Below, piece after piece: positions 18,357 through 26,245 of a DNA stretch of 64,000 nucleotides (its first letter is position 1; each line of letters opens with the position of its first letter). Below the pieces are notes generated by a model. That model did no database searches, was not told the origin of the DNA, and saw only the letters and a program-made list of their open reading frames with translations. Source of the stretch: AC-32 sp963717725 (GTDB lineage Bacteria; Actinomycetota; Thermoleophilia; Gaiellales; Gaiellaceae); contig CAVQWS010000004.1 of NCBI GenBank assembly GCA_963717725.1, forward strand, positions 1 to 64,000, read 5' to 3'. The translations under genes were made by a program, and so were the position numbers.

Positions 18357-18812
18357 ATGCCGACCGAGAAGGCCGAACACCTGACCGCAGCCCAGAAGGA
18401 GCAGCTCGAGGCCGAGCTGGCCGAGCTGGAGGGCCCGAAGCGCGCCTCCGTCGTCGAGGCGATCGCAACCGCCCGCGCCTTCGGCGACCTCTCCGAGAAC
18501 TTCGAGTACCACGCCGCCAAGAACGAGCAGGGCCTGCTCGAGCGGAGGATCCGAGTGCTGCGCGACCGGCTCTCGCGGGCCGTGCTCGTCGACGAGGACT
18601 CAGCCGCCAAAGACACCGTCGGCGTCGGCTCGAAGGTCGAGCTCGAGGATGAGCAGGGCGGCCGCCTGGAGGTCGAGATCTCGAGCGTCGGCGGCGTCTC
18701 GCCGGACTCGCCCGTGGGCCGGGCCCTGCTTGGGGCCAAGGCCGGGGACGAGGTCGAGATCGAGGCGCCGAGCGGCGCCTGGCGCGCGCGTGTGATCTCC
18801 GTCGGCCGCTGA
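18357..18812 (+). CDS. greA: transcription elongation factor GreA
   Basis: 151 residues. The N-terminal coiled coil (LTAAQKEQLEAELAELEG to LLERRIRVLRDRLSRA) carries the tip acidic motif FGDLSENFEYHAAK, with the Asp and Glu that coordinate catalytic Mg in the RNA polymerase secondary channel. The C-terminal FKBP-like domain includes DSPVGRALLGAKAGDEVEIEAP. It rescues backtracked polymerase by transcript cleavage. It starts at ATG 18357, divergent from the helicase. A terminator follows directly. Confidence 0.95.
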   Translation: MPTEKAEHLTAAQKEQLEAELAELEGPKRASVVEAIATARAFGDLSENFEYHAAKNEQGLLERRIRVLRDRLSRAVLVDEDSAAKDTVGVGSKVELEDEQGGRLEVEISSVGGVSPDSPVGRALLGAKAGDEVEIEAPSGAWRARVISVGR

Positions 18813-18839
18813 AGCGCCGCCCGGCCCGGACGGCGCTTC
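18811..18839 (+). terminator. greA terminator hairpin
   Basis: GAAGCGCCG (18811-18819) pairs perfectly with CGGCGCTTC (18831-18839). A short T4 lies 7 nt further on. It lies between the convergent greA and DUF7144 genes and may serve both. Confidence 0.6.
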
Positions 18840-18855
18840 GTCGCGGATTTTCAGA

Positions 18856-19272
18856 TCAGGTGCGCAGCCTGCGCCCGGCGTACACCGCCAGGGCGTAGAT
18901 GATCACGATGTCGACCGCGAACATCGTCAGCGACCACAACGGATACCCCGGGGATGCCAGCAGCTGCCCGATTGCGTTCAGGCTCGCCGTCACGATGCCG
19001 AACCACCGCGCCCACTCGCTGCCGCCGAACAGCGAGAAGGCGGCAATCAGCTGCAGGACGCCGAGGACGAGCAGGATCCACGCCCAGGTGCGCAGGTCGC
19101 TGAACACGTAGGTCGCGTTGGCCGTGAAGAACTTCGACTTCGACAGCCCGACGATCCCGTCGATGATGTTGAACGTGCCGGCCAGCCCGAGCAGCGTCGC
19201 GGCAAAGGTCAACCAGCCGCTGCCGGCGACGTCGTACGAGTCCATGTCGGCTCTCGGGGCGTCGTAGGCCAT
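18856..19272 (-). CDS. DUF7144-type four-helix membrane protein
   Basis: 138 residues with four hydrophobic segments (WLTFAATLLGLAGTFNIIDG, WAWILLVLGVLQLIAAFSLF, FGIVTASLNAIGQLL, LTMFAVDIVIIYALAVYAG). This is the pattern of the DUF7144 family, common in Actinomycetota, where the first loop usually carries a short polar stretch like SKSKFFTANATYVF. Function unknown; members cluster with small stress-type genes, as here. GGAGG lies just upstream of ATG 19272. Confidence 0.75.
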   Translation of the reverse strand: MAYDAPRADMDSYDVAGSGWLTFAATLLGLAGTFNIIDGIVGLSKSKFFTANATYVFSDLRTWAWILLVLGVLQLIAAFSLFGGSEWARWFGIVTASLNAIGQLLASPGYPLWSLTMFAVDIVIIYALAVYAGRRLRT

Positions 19273-19323
19273 CCGGTCCTCCTTCCGCTCGTTTGCGGCC
19301 AGGGAAACGGAGCCGGCGCGGGG

Positions 19324-19674
19324 CTACATCGTCCCGATGGGATGAACCTCGGCGGCGGGCGCGGGCTCGACGATCAGGGTCAGGCCGTCGATCGCCCGCA
19401 CGACCGTCTCCTCGCCGACGTCGGCGCCGGCCGCGCAGGTCGCCTCCCAGAGCTCGCCGTTGATCCGCACCTGGCCGGTCGGGCGGCAGGCCGTCACGAC
19501 CTCGGCGTGCTCGCCGATCATCGCCTCGGCTCCGGTCTGTGGCCGCCAGCGCTTCGCCAGGCGGCGGCCCCAGATCACCTCGAGCACTTCGACCGATGCT
19601 CCGCCGATGACGAGGAGCACGTTCCACGGATACGGCACGAAGAACGCCAGCAGGATCGAGATCAGCAGCGCCAT
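19324..19674 (-). CDS. short NfeD-like membrane protein
   Basis: 116 residues. One N-terminal transmembrane region (LLISILLAFFVPYPWNVLLVIGGA) is followed by the OB-fold NfeD C-terminal domain (GAEAMIGEHAEVVTACRPTGQVRINGELWEATCAAGADV). NfeD1b-type proteins partner with stomatin-like proteins in membrane microdomains, but no stomatin gene is adjacent. The start at ATG 19674 is 37 nt from the shared palindrome at 19712-19729, divergent from the SHOCT gene. Confidence 0.82.
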   Translation of the reverse strand: MALLISILLAFFVPYPWNVLLVIGGASVEVLEVIWGRRLAKRWRPQTGAEAMIGEHAEVVTACRPTGQVRINGELWEATCAAGADVGEETVVRAIDGLTLIVEPAPAAEVHPIGTM

Positions 19675-19711
19675 CTCACGCGAGACTAGTCCCCGGGCCG
19701 CTGGGCCCGAT

Positions 19712-19729
19712 CATCCTGATCGGACGATG
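19712..19729. promoter_or_regulatory. shared 18-bp palindrome, copy A
   Basis: CATCCTGATCGGACGATG lies between the divergent NfeD gene (start 37 nt away) and the SHOCT gene (62 nt away). It matches copies at 22782, 31890, 37074 and 28332 and is an imperfect inverted repeat with CATC/GATG ends. Confidence 0.6.
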
Positions 19730-19791
19730 CCCCCGGATGCCGCTCGCCGGACGATTCCCTCGCAGGTATGCGAGCGAAAGGACGGTAAGCG

Positions 19792-20082
19792 ATGAGGATG
19801 CGAAGACGCCGCCCGCTGATGCGGGCGGCCATGGTCGGAGGGGTGGCCTACCACGCCGGCAAGCGGTCCCAGGAGGGCCGGGACGCCGACGCCGACCGCG
19901 ACGCGCGGCTGGAGGACCTGGAGTACCAGCAGCAGGCCCAGCAGTCCCAGGGCGGCGGCGGTGGCGGGATGAGCGACAACACGATCGAGCAGCTCGGCAA
20001 GCTCGGACAGCTGCACGAGCAGGGCGTGCTGACCGATGCCGAGTTCGAGGTGCAGAAGCAGAAGCTTCTGCAGGGCATGTGA
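19792..20082 (+). CDS. SHOCT-domain protein
   Basis: 96 residues. The N-terminus is basic (MRMRRRRPLMRAAMVGG), the middle is charged and Gln-rich, and the C-terminal 30 residues are the SHOCT domain: NTIEQLGKLGQLHEQGVLTD followed by EFEVQKQKLLQGM. SHOCT is a short helical oligomerisation domain found in many actinobacterial stress and membrane proteins. AAAGGA lies upstream of ATG 19792. The stop overlaps the next gene's GTG, so the three genes to 21055 form one operon. Confidence 0.85.
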   Translation: MRMRRRRPLMRAAMVGGVAYHAGKRSQEGRDADADRDARLEDLEYQQQAQQSQGGGGGGMSDNTIEQLGKLGQLHEQGVLTDAEFEVQKQKLLQGM

Positions 20083-20615
20083 GCAGCCTCCCCACCCACA
20101 CCGATGAGGGCCTGACCCTCGGCCCCGTGCAGATGCTGATCGTGGGCTTCACGGGCGACAACTTCGACGGCTCGATCATGAAGGAGCTCGACCGGCTGAA
20201 GGAGCACGACATCGTGCGGCTGATCGATCTCCTGTTCGTGAAGAAGAACGAGGACGGCGAGATCGAGGTCGCACAGCGGAGCGATCTCAACGCGGAGGAG
20301 GCGCAGGAGTTCGGCGCGATCATCGGGGCACTCGTTGGCCTCGGCGCCGACGGCGAGGAAGGCGCAGAGTACGGGGCGCTCGCGGGAGCGGCCGAGCTCC
20401 AGGACGGCCACGTGTTCGACGACGACGCGGTCTGGTACTTGGGTGACGCGATCCCCGACGGAACCGCCGCGGCGGTCGCCCTGCTCGAGCACCGCTGGGC
20501 GATCCCGCTGCGAGACAAGATCGCGCAGGCCGGAGGGCTGACGCTTTCCGACGCGTGGATCCACGTGGCCGATCTCGTCGCGGTGGGGGCGCTCGCGTCG
20601 GCCGAGAAGACATGA
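20079..20615 (+). CDS. DUF6325/DUF1269-type protein
   Basis: 178 residues from GTG 20079, which overlaps the SHOCT stop. The family pattern is LGPVQMLIVGFTGDNFDGSI, VRLIDLLFVKKNEDGEI and GDAIPDGTAAAVALLEHRWA, as in DUF6325 proteins that are often encoded next to SHOCT genes. There is no membrane segment strong enough to be sure. The C-terminus (WIHVADLVAVGALASAEKT) is helical. Function unknown; conserved pairing with SHOCT suggests they act together. Confidence 0.8.
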   Translation: MSSLPTHTDEGLTLGPVQMLIVGFTGDNFDGSIMKELDRLKEHDIVRLIDLLFVKKNEDGEIEVAQRSDLNAEEAQEFGAIIGALVGLGADGEEGAEYGALAGAAELQDGHVFDDDAVWYLGDAIPDGTAAAVALLEHRWAIPLRDKIAQAGGLTLSDAWIHVADLVAVGALASAEKT

Positions 20616-21055
20616 CGGGGAAGGCCGACTTCACGCCCGAGGAGTGGGAGCTCGTGCGCGAGGGCCCGCCGACCGCGGCGCTGGTGGCCATGACGGCCGA
20701 GAAGGGCGGCAGCTTCCGCGAGTCGTGGGCGCTCGCCAAGGCGTACACGGAGGCCCGGCAGGCGCACGGCGAGAGCGAGCTGCTCGACGCGCTGGTGGGC
20801 GAGAAGCCGGACCTCAAGCGCTACAAGACACCCGAAGAGCTCGACGCACAGGGCCTCGGCAGACTGACGGAGGCGGTCGCCTTGCTCGAACAGAAGGCGA
20901 CCGCCGCCGAGGTGGACTCGTACCGGAAGTTCGCGCTGGACGTCGCGCAGCGGGTCGCCGAGGCGCACAAGGAAGGCGGCCAGCCGGTGAGCGACGCCGA
21001 GCGCGCCGCGATCGAGCGAGTCAAGGCGATTCTCTACCCGCCTGGCTCGGAATAG
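20612..21055 (+). CDS. conserved helical protein of the SHOCT operon
   Basis: 147 residues from ATG 20612 (MTGKADFTPEEWELVREGPP), overlapping the previous stop by 4 nt (ATGA). It is predicted all-helical and charged. The TPEEWELVREGPPTAAL start and SESELLDAL-like middle are familiar from actinobacterial proteins of unknown function, some described as TerB-like by resemblance only. No catalytic motif. Its end overlaps the convergent RDD gene by 22 nt. Confidence 0.65.
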   Translation: MTGKADFTPEEWELVREGPPTAALVAMTAEKGGSFRESWALAKAYTEARQAHGESELLDALVGEKPDLKRYKTPEELDAQGLGRLTEAVALLEQKATAAEVDSYRKFALDVAQRVAEAHKEGGQPVSDAERAAIERVKAILYPPGSE

Positions 21056-21903
21056 ACGACCTCGGTGCCGGCGGCGAGGTCGGGTAGGCCGCGCCGCCGA
21101 GCGTCGAACAGCACCGGCAGGTAGCCCGCGAAGCAGGGCACGATCGAGATCCACGTGGCGAGCGCACGCACGATCGCGCGGCCGACCCCGGGCGGCCCGC
21201 CTGAGCTGACGCGCACCCGCACTCGCAGCAGCTGCATCCCTGGGGTGCGACCGGCGGCGCTCCAGAAGATCACGAAGTAGGCGCCGCCCACCAGCACCCA
21301 GCCGGCGCCGAGCAGTCCGCCTACGAGCCACGCGGGGCGGAGGGTGCCGACGAGCGAGGTGATCAGGGCGACGAAGCCCGAGATTGCCGTGAAGACGAGC
21401 ACGATCAACAGCGCGTCCACCGTCAGGCCGAGCGCGCGCGTGACCACACCACCGTACGGCGTCGCGCCTGTGGGCCGCCGGCCGATCCGGCCGTCGAGGC
21501 TTCGTGCCCAGCGCCGAACCTCGTCGGCGAGCTCTTCCACGAACCCCGTCGTCTGCTGGGCGACCGCCTCTCGCACTTCGCGGCTGGCAGCGATCTCGCG
21601 GACCGCCCGCCTCAGCTCCGGGCTTGCGATCACCCGGTCGACCAGCTCGCTCGTCCGCGGGCTCGCGAGCGCCTCGTCGACCATGCGGTCGAGCGCGCCG
21701 GTTCGTGCCAGCTCCGCCGCCATCCGCTCCAGCACGCGGTGCTCGACGAGGGAGTCCACCAGTTCCTCGGGGAACGACTCCGCGAGGGCCGACTCGAGCG
21801 GCCCGCGAGACGCGCGCGCCGCAACGCGGGCCGGGTAGAACGCCAGCCGGCCGGCGGCTCCGAAGCGGGAGCCGCCCTTCGTACTTCCGGCGTCCGCGGG
21901 CAC
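21034..21903 (-). CDS. RDD-family membrane protein
   Basis: 289 residues. The first about 130 residues are a soluble helical domain of unknown role. Then comes an RDD domain: GVVTRALGLTVDALLIVLVF (R and D of the first helix), a second helix pair (LVGGLLGAGWVLVGGAYFVIFW), GRTPGMQLLRVRVR and a last membrane segment (IVRALATWISIVPCFAGYLP). RDD proteins are small envelope proteins, some linked to Na+/H+ antiport. The extended N-terminal half is unusual. Confidence 0.82.
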   Translation of the reverse strand: MPADAGSTKGGSRFGAAGRLAFYPARVAARASRGPLESALAESFPEELVDSLVEHRVLERMAAELARTGALDRMVDEALASPRTSELVDRVIASPELRRAVREIAASREVREAVAQQTTGFVEELADEVRRWARSLDGRIGRRPTGATPYGGVVTRALGLTVDALLIVLVFTAISGFVALITSLVGTLRPAWLVGGLLGAGWVLVGGAYFVIFWSAAGRTPGMQLLRVRVRVSSGGPPGVGRAIVRALATWISIVPCFAGYLPVLFDARRRGLPDLAAGTEVVYSEPGG

Positions 21904-22746
21904 CTAGGCGGGTACGGCGTCCGTCGTCGGCACGAACGGATGCATCTCGTCCTGGCCCGGCTGGATCACGCCGTACGAGGCCTCGGGCACCTCGTTCCAC
22001 GCGCCGGGCAGGTCGCCGAGCGGCTCCGAGACGACAAGCCGGGACTCGTCGTCGAGGCCGCGGATCTCTTCATTCTCGGGGTAGAGCTCTTTCAGCGTGC
22101 GGAGGTCGGTGCTGAAGAAGAGCGAGCGCGACTTCCCCTCGCTCGAGTAGCGGAACCCCCAGATGCATTCCCCGTCGGTCGTCGCGATCGTCCCCTGGAA
22201 TGGGAACTCGACGCCGTGCGCATGGCCGGTCGCCTCGACGAAGCCGACCATGCGGGCCACCGCCTTAGGCGGATCGTCCTCGAGCCCGAACGTGAGCGCG
22301 AGGTGGAACATCAGCTCGGTGTCGGTCGTGCCCTCGATCTCCGGGTAGAGCGCCGGGTCGACGGCGAGCGCGAGGTCTCGCTTGGTGTCGTGGAAGCCGT
22401 CGAGGAAGCCGTTGTGCATGAACAGCCAGCGGCCGTGCCGGAACGGGTGGCAGTTCGTCTGCTGGACCGGCGAGCCCGTCGAGGCGCGGATGTGCGCGAA
22501 CACGAGCCCCGAGCTGATCTGGCCGGAGAGCTCGCGCAGGTTGCGGTCGTTCCAGGCCGGCTCGATGCTGCGGAAGACGCCGGGCGTGTCCTGTTCTCCG
22601 TACCAGCCGAGCCCGAAGCCGTCGCCGTTGGTCTCCTCCGCGCCGAGCCGCGAGTGCAGGCTCTGGACGATCAGCGAGTTCTGGCGGTTGTAGAGCAGCT
22701 CCTCGACGAGGACCGGCGAACCCGAATATGCGAGCCAGCGACAGAT
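21904..22746 (-). CDS. class II glutamine amidotransferase with ATC start
   Basis: 280 residues beginning (M)CRWLAYSGSPVLVEEL. In this Ntn family the catalytic nucleophile is Cys2, exposed by Met removal. Other family marks are NGDGFGLGWYG, FAHIRASTGSPVQQTNCHPF and HNGFLDG. The codon directly before the Cys is ATC (22744-22746), and no ATG, GTG or TTG lies close upstream in frame, so initiation at ATC is the most economical reading; a GAGG stretch is about 8 nt upstream. It hydrolyses glutamine or a gamma-glutamyl substrate (YafJ/EgtC-like); the partner is unknown. Confidence 0.82.
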   Translation of the reverse strand: MCRWLAYSGSPVLVEELLYNRQNSLIVQSLHSRLGAEETNGDGFGLGWYGEQDTPGVFRSIEPAWNDRNLRELSGQISSGLVFAHIRASTGSPVQQTNCHPFRHGRWLFMHNGFLDGFHDTKRDLALAVDPALYPEIEGTTDTELMFHLALTFGLEDDPPKAVARMVGFVEATGHAHGVEFPFQGTIATTDGECIWGFRYSSEGKSRSLFFSTDLRTLKELYPENEEIRGLDDESRLVVSEPLGDLPGAWNEVPEASYGVIQPGQDEMHPFVPTTDAVPA

Positions 22747-22781
22747 GCCGGGATCCTCGTCGCGCGGAAAAGGCGACGCCT

Positions 22782-22799
22782 CATCCCGTTCGGACGATG
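22782..22799. promoter_or_regulatory. shared 18-bp palindrome, copy B
   Basis: CATCCCGTTCGGACGATG lies between the divergent amidotransferase (35 nt) and PLDc_N (61 nt) genes. It is the best consensus copy. Confidence 0.6.
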
Positions 22800-22860
22800 C
22801 CGCGAAACGCGCAGCGCGGGAGGTTGGACGCACCAACGACCGCGACCAGGGAGAAGCGCA

Positions 22861-23118
22861 GTGCTCGCAGTTCTGGCAAAGACCGACTACCCGTTCCTGG
22901 ACATCATGTGGACGATGTTCATCTTCTTCGCCTGGGTGATCTGGATCTGGCTGCTGATCATGGTGCTGGCGGACAACTTCGCCCGCCGCGACCAGTCCGG
23001 CTGGGCGAAGGCGGGATGGACGGTGTTCGTCATCTTCCTCCCGTTGATCGGCGTGCTGGTGTACATGATCGCCAGGCCGCCCGAAGACAAGACGGTGATG
23101 ACACGCACCGTCTCGTGA
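22861..23118 (+). CDS. small PLDc_N-type membrane protein
   Basis: 85 residues from GTG 22861, with GGGAG 8 nt upstream. Two transmembrane helices (MWTMFIFFAWVIWIWLLIMV and GWTVFVIFLPLIGVLVYMIA) are separated by DNFARRDQSGWAKAG. This is the phospholipase D nuclease N-terminal (PLDc_N) motif, which occurs alone in many actinobacterial small proteins of unknown function. It follows the shared palindrome at 22782. Confidence 0.8.
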   Translation: MLAVLAKTDYPFLDIMWTMFIFFAWVIWIWLLIMVLADNFARRDQSGWAKAGWTVFVIFLPLIGVLVYMIARPPEDKTVMTRTVS

Positions 23119-23190
23119 TCCCCTGACACCCGTCCGGCGCCGAGCGCTCTGGGGACGGCGCCGGACGGTCGGGGGCCGAACGGCCCGACG

Positions 23191-24291
23191 ATGACCGTCT
23201 CGCAGACACAGGCTGCCGCCCCGCCGGCCCCTCGGGGGCACGTCAACCTGCGGCGGCTGTTGATCTGGGCGGTCCTGATCGTGGTGATCGGCGCCGCCGC
23301 CGACCTGCTCGGCTGGGACATCCGCGGCTGGTTCTCGGACCTCTGGGACACGATCACCGAGATCTCGGCGGCGTACGTGATCGCTGGCGTCGCGCTCAAG
23401 ACTGTCCAGACGACGCTGACCGCCTACGCCTGGTACGCGATCCTGCGCTACGCCTACCCGACGACGAGCTTCAAGGTCGTGCTCGCGTGCTACGCGACCT
23501 CGGTGGCGCTGAACGGGTTCCTGCCGGCCAACATCGGCACCTTCGTGATGCTGCTGATGTTCACCACGATCATCGCGGGCGCGACCTTCTCCGGCGTGCT
23601 CGGCGCCTACGTCGTCGAGAAGATCTTCTTCACGCTGATCGGCGCGTTCACGTACCTGTACCTCTTCCTGTCGGTCGGCGGCTCGTTCGACATCAAGTTC
23701 GCTTTCGTGCACGAGCGACCGTGGGCGACGGCGATCCTGCTCCTCGGCGGCGCCTTCCTGATCTACCTGCTCCTCCGCGCGTTCTGGCCGAAGGTCGTCC
23801 ACTGGTGGGACGACGCCAAGGAGGGCGGCGGCATCCTGAGCGAGCCGCGCAAGTACTTCGTCCGGGTCTTCACCCCGTCACTGCTCGGCTGGATCGCCAG
23901 CCTCGGGGTGATGGCGGTCTTCCTCACCGCCTACGACATCCCCGTCAGCTTCGACACGCTGATGCGGCTCTGCGGGGGCAACTCGATCGCCAACGTCACC
24001 TCGGTGACGCCCGGCGGCGCGGGGGTCAACCAGGCGTTCAACGTCGCCTCGCTGAAGGGCATCGCCGATCCGACGACCGCGACCGCCTACTCGGTAGCGC
24101 AGCAACTGGTGACGACCGCCTGGAACATCCTCTTCGCGATCCTGCTCGTGATCTGGGTCTTCGGCTGGACGGGCGGCAAGGAGCTCGTGCAGGGCTCCTA
24201 TGCAGACGCGAAGACGAAGGCCGCCGAGCAGAAGGCCGCGCGTGCCGAGCGCAAAGAGACGAAGCGGGCGGCAAAGCATGCCGAGTCCTAA
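23191..24291 (+). CDS. UPF0104 / lysylphosphatidylglycerol synthase-type membrane protein
   Basis: 366 residues with about eight membrane helices and the UPF0104 (YbhN/AglD/LPG-synthase TM) features: NGFLPANIGTFVMLLMF, GAYVVEKIFFTLIG and NVTSVTPGGAGVNQA. These are flippase-like domains for lipids or polyprenyl-linked sugars. The LPG-synthase catalytic domain is absent. A highly charged, Lys/Ala-rich tail (TKAAEQKAARAERKETK) lies in the cytoplasm. The second such protein in the window is at 29119. Start ATG 23191. Confidence 0.82.
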   Translation: MTVSQTQAAAPPAPRGHVNLRRLLIWAVLIVVIGAAADLLGWDIRGWFSDLWDTITEISAAYVIAGVALKTVQTTLTAYAWYAILRYAYPTTSFKVVLACYATSVALNGFLPANIGTFVMLLMFTTIIAGATFSGVLGAYVVEKIFFTLIGAFTYLYLFLSVGGSFDIKFAFVHERPWATAILLLGGAFLIYLLLRAFWPKVVHWWDDAKEGGGILSEPRKYFVRVFTPSLLGWIASLGVMAVFLTAYDIPVSFDTLMRLCGGNSIANVTSVTPGGAGVNQAFNVASLKGIADPTTATAYSVAQQLVTTAWNILFAILLVIWVFGWTGGKELVQGSYADAKTKAAEQKAARAERKETKRAAKHAES

Positions 24292-24303
24292 GGCCTAGGC
24301 GGC

Positions 24304-24975
24304 TTGGGCTGGATCGACGGCGAGCTGGCGCTGACCGCGTTGGCAGCAATGCTCTCGCCGACGACGCTGACCTTCTCGGTGCTCGTGCTCGTCCTCTCCG
24401 ACCGCCCCTTCCGGACGGGCCTCTGGTTCTACCTCGGCGCGCTCACGGCGACGCTCGGGATCGGGATCGTCGCCGCCTTCGTGCTCGGAAACGCCGCTGC
24501 CTCGCGGACGCCGAGCACCCCGAAGACCTGGGTCGCGGTGCTCGACGTGGTGCTCGCGCTCGGATTGATCTGCTTCGTCGTGTGGGTGCTGCGACGGCCA
24601 CCGAATCCCAAGCGCACGGCCGGAATGATCGACCAGATCCAGAAGGTGGCCTCCTCGCCGATCGTCGCGATCGCCGGCGCGGGCGCGGCGCTCGCGAACC
24701 CGGGGGCGTTCATTCCGATCGCGCTGAAGGACATCTCCGAGCTCGACCCGAGCGCGACCCAGTACATCGTCAACTGGATCTTCTTCACGGTCGTCTCGTT
24801 GCTACCGCTGCTGGCGGCCCTCGTGCTGCTGCTCGTCGCCCCGGCCTGGACGAAGCGCACTCTGGGCTCGGTCCGGGGCTGGCTCGACCGCAACGCGCGC
24901 AACGTCGCGGCCGTGATCGTCGTCCTGCTCGCGCTCTCGCTGCTGCGGAACGGGATCGCCGGGCTGACGGCCTAA
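24304..24975 (+). CDS. GAP-family (Sap-like) membrane protein
   Basis: 223 residues from TTG 24304 (GWIDGELALTALAAMLSPTT). Six hydrophobic segments and the GAP/sulfolipid-addressing signature: AAMLSPTTLTFSVLVL, GLICFVVWVLRRPP and AALANPGAFIPIALKDIS. Mycobacterial Sap and GAP help export glycolipids. It is 12 nt downstream of the UPF0104 gene, and the two likely form a lipid-transport operon. Confidence 0.75.
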   Translation: MGWIDGELALTALAAMLSPTTLTFSVLVLVLSDRPFRTGLWFYLGALTATLGIGIVAAFVLGNAAASRTPSTPKTWVAVLDVVLALGLICFVVWVLRRPPNPKRTAGMIDQIQKVASSPIVAIAGAGAALANPGAFIPIALKDISELDPSATQYIVNWIFFTVVSLLPLLAALVLLLVAPAWTKRTLGSVRGWLDRNARNVAAVIVVLLALSLLRNGIAGLTA

Positions 24976-24981
24976 AGAGTT

Positions 24982-24999
24982 CGTCCGGAGAGGGTGATG
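24982..24999. promoter_or_regulatory. shared 18-bp palindrome, copy F (weaker)
   Basis: CGTCCGGAGAGGGTGATG lies 34 nt before the lipoprotein GTG. It matches the motif at its right half and at CC of the left half. Confidence 0.4.
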
Positions 25000-25020
25000 C
25001 GCCGCCGGGCGGAAGCCGAG

Positions 25021-25026
25021 TAGGGT
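25021..25026 (+). promoter_or_regulatory. -10 box deciding the lipoprotein start
   Basis: TAGGGT is 7 nt before GTG 25034 but only 1 nt before the alternative GTG 25028, so a leaderless transcript would start translation at 25034. Confidence 0.5.
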
Positions 25027-25033
25027 TGTGCGC

Positions 25034-25579
25034 GTGAAGCTGGCACTCGCCCCTCTCGCGGCCGTGGTCGTGCTCGTCGCCGGCTGCGGCGGTGGCGGCT
25101 CGTCCTCCAGCAGCTCGTCGCCTTCGCCGAAGGACTGGGCGCAGGGGCTCTGCAGCTCGATAACGACCTGGTCCGACTCGGTCAAGTCGGCGGGCCAGTC
25201 GCTGCAGAGCGGCAGCCTCTCGAAGGACAGCCTCAAGAACGCGACCACCGACATCAAGGACGCCACGAAGACTTTCTCGGAAGACCTGAAGGACCTCGGC
25301 AAGCCGAACACCGACGCCGGCCAGGAGGCCAAGGCGGCGATCGACAAGCTCTCGGAGCAGGTCAAGAGCGACGTGGACGAGCTTCAGAGCGCCGCCGACA
25401 AGGCTTCCGGCTCGGGCGCGAGCGGCGCGGCGGCCGCCGCCTCGGGCATCGCAACGTCGCTCTCGACGATGAGCACGCACATCGCCGCGGCTGCCTCCTC
25501 GCTGCAGCAGGCCGACTCCAAGGGGGAGCTCGAACAGGGCTTCCGGGACGCTCCGGCCTGCAAGGCGCTCAGCTCGTAG
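25034..25579 (+). CDS. secreted lipoprotein, helical
   Basis: 181 residues. A lipoprotein signal peptide (VKLALAPLAAVVVLVAGC) has the lipobox VAGC at its end, then a Gly/Ser linker. The mature part is helical with many Lys-Asp and Ser residues (LKNATTDIKDATKTFSEDLK) and no catalytic signature. It resembles actinobacterial small cell-surface lipoproteins of unknown role. Its end overlaps the convergent K+ channel gene by 11 nt. Confidence 0.8.
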   Translation: MKLALAPLAAVVVLVAGCGGGGSSSSSSSPSPKDWAQGLCSSITTWSDSVKSAGQSLQSGSLSKDSLKNATTDIKDATKTFSEDLKDLGKPNTDAGQEAKAAIDKLSEQVKSDVDELQSAADKASGSGASGAAAAASGIATSLSTMSTHIAAAASSLQQADSKGELEQGFRDAPACKALSS

Positions 25580-26243
25580 CGTTCCTGCCGCGCATCCGCG
25601 AGACGAGCAGCGCGATCACTGTCACCAGGTAGAGCTGGCCGAAGAGGGCCTCGACGATCGCGAGCGTCCGGCCGAGCTCGTGGGCCGGGGTGTAGTCGCC
25701 GTAGCCCAGCGTCGCCAGCGTCACAAAGCTGAAGTAGAGGCGCAGCGAGCGGTTGCCGTCGGTTCCCTGGGCGAAGAAGTCGTCCGAGCTGACCACGGCA
25801 ATGACTCCGTAGAGGAAGACGAACAGCAGCCCGATCAGGACGTAAACGCAAACGGCGCCTGAGACGGCCTTCACGTTCGCCTCGCCCTGGTCGACGATTC
25901 CGAGCGCCACCGTCAGGATCGTGGCCAGGGTTAGCAGCCCGGCGAGCACCAGCACTACCGCTTCGAAGAACGTCCCTCCGAAGACGAGCAGCAGCACCGC
26001 CGACGTGGTCGCGAGCGCGATCAAGCCGATGCTGATCTTCGAGTCGGCCTGGGCGACGCCCGAGGTCCAGAGCGCGGTCACGAGCGTCAGGCTCTGGAGC
26101 AGCACCAGGGTGCTGTCGGCCCACGAACTGTCCGGGGCGACGGAGGTGAAGACGAAGACCACGACGATCAGGCCGAGCACGAGCCCGTAGCTGTGCGCCG
26201 CGCGAAGGCGCGCGACGCGGGTGTGCCGGGTCTCCGATCCCAC
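25569..26243 (-). CDS. two-pore-type K+ channel protein
   Basis: About 224 residues from GTG 26243. Several N-terminal hydrophobic segments are followed by a C-terminal ion-channel domain with the selectivity filter VTLATLGYGDYTP and a final helix (VEALFGQLYLVTVIALLVS). This is the Ion_trans_2 layout. There is no cytoplasmic RCK domain. It lies 2 nt downstream of the phosphodiesterase-type gene, so they are probably cotranscribed. Confidence 0.85.
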   Translation of the reverse strand: MGSETRHTRVARLRAAHSYGLVLGLIVVVFVFTSVAPDSSWADSTLVLLQSLTLVTALWTSGVAQADSKISIGLIALATTSAVLLLVFGGTFFEAVVLVLAGLLTLATILTVALGIVDQGEANVKAVSGAVCVYVLIGLLFVFLYGVIAVVSSDDFFAQGTDGNRSLRLYFSFVTLATLGYGDYTPAHELGRTLAIVEALFGQLYLVTVIALLVSRMRGRNATS

Positions 26244-26245
26244 GA

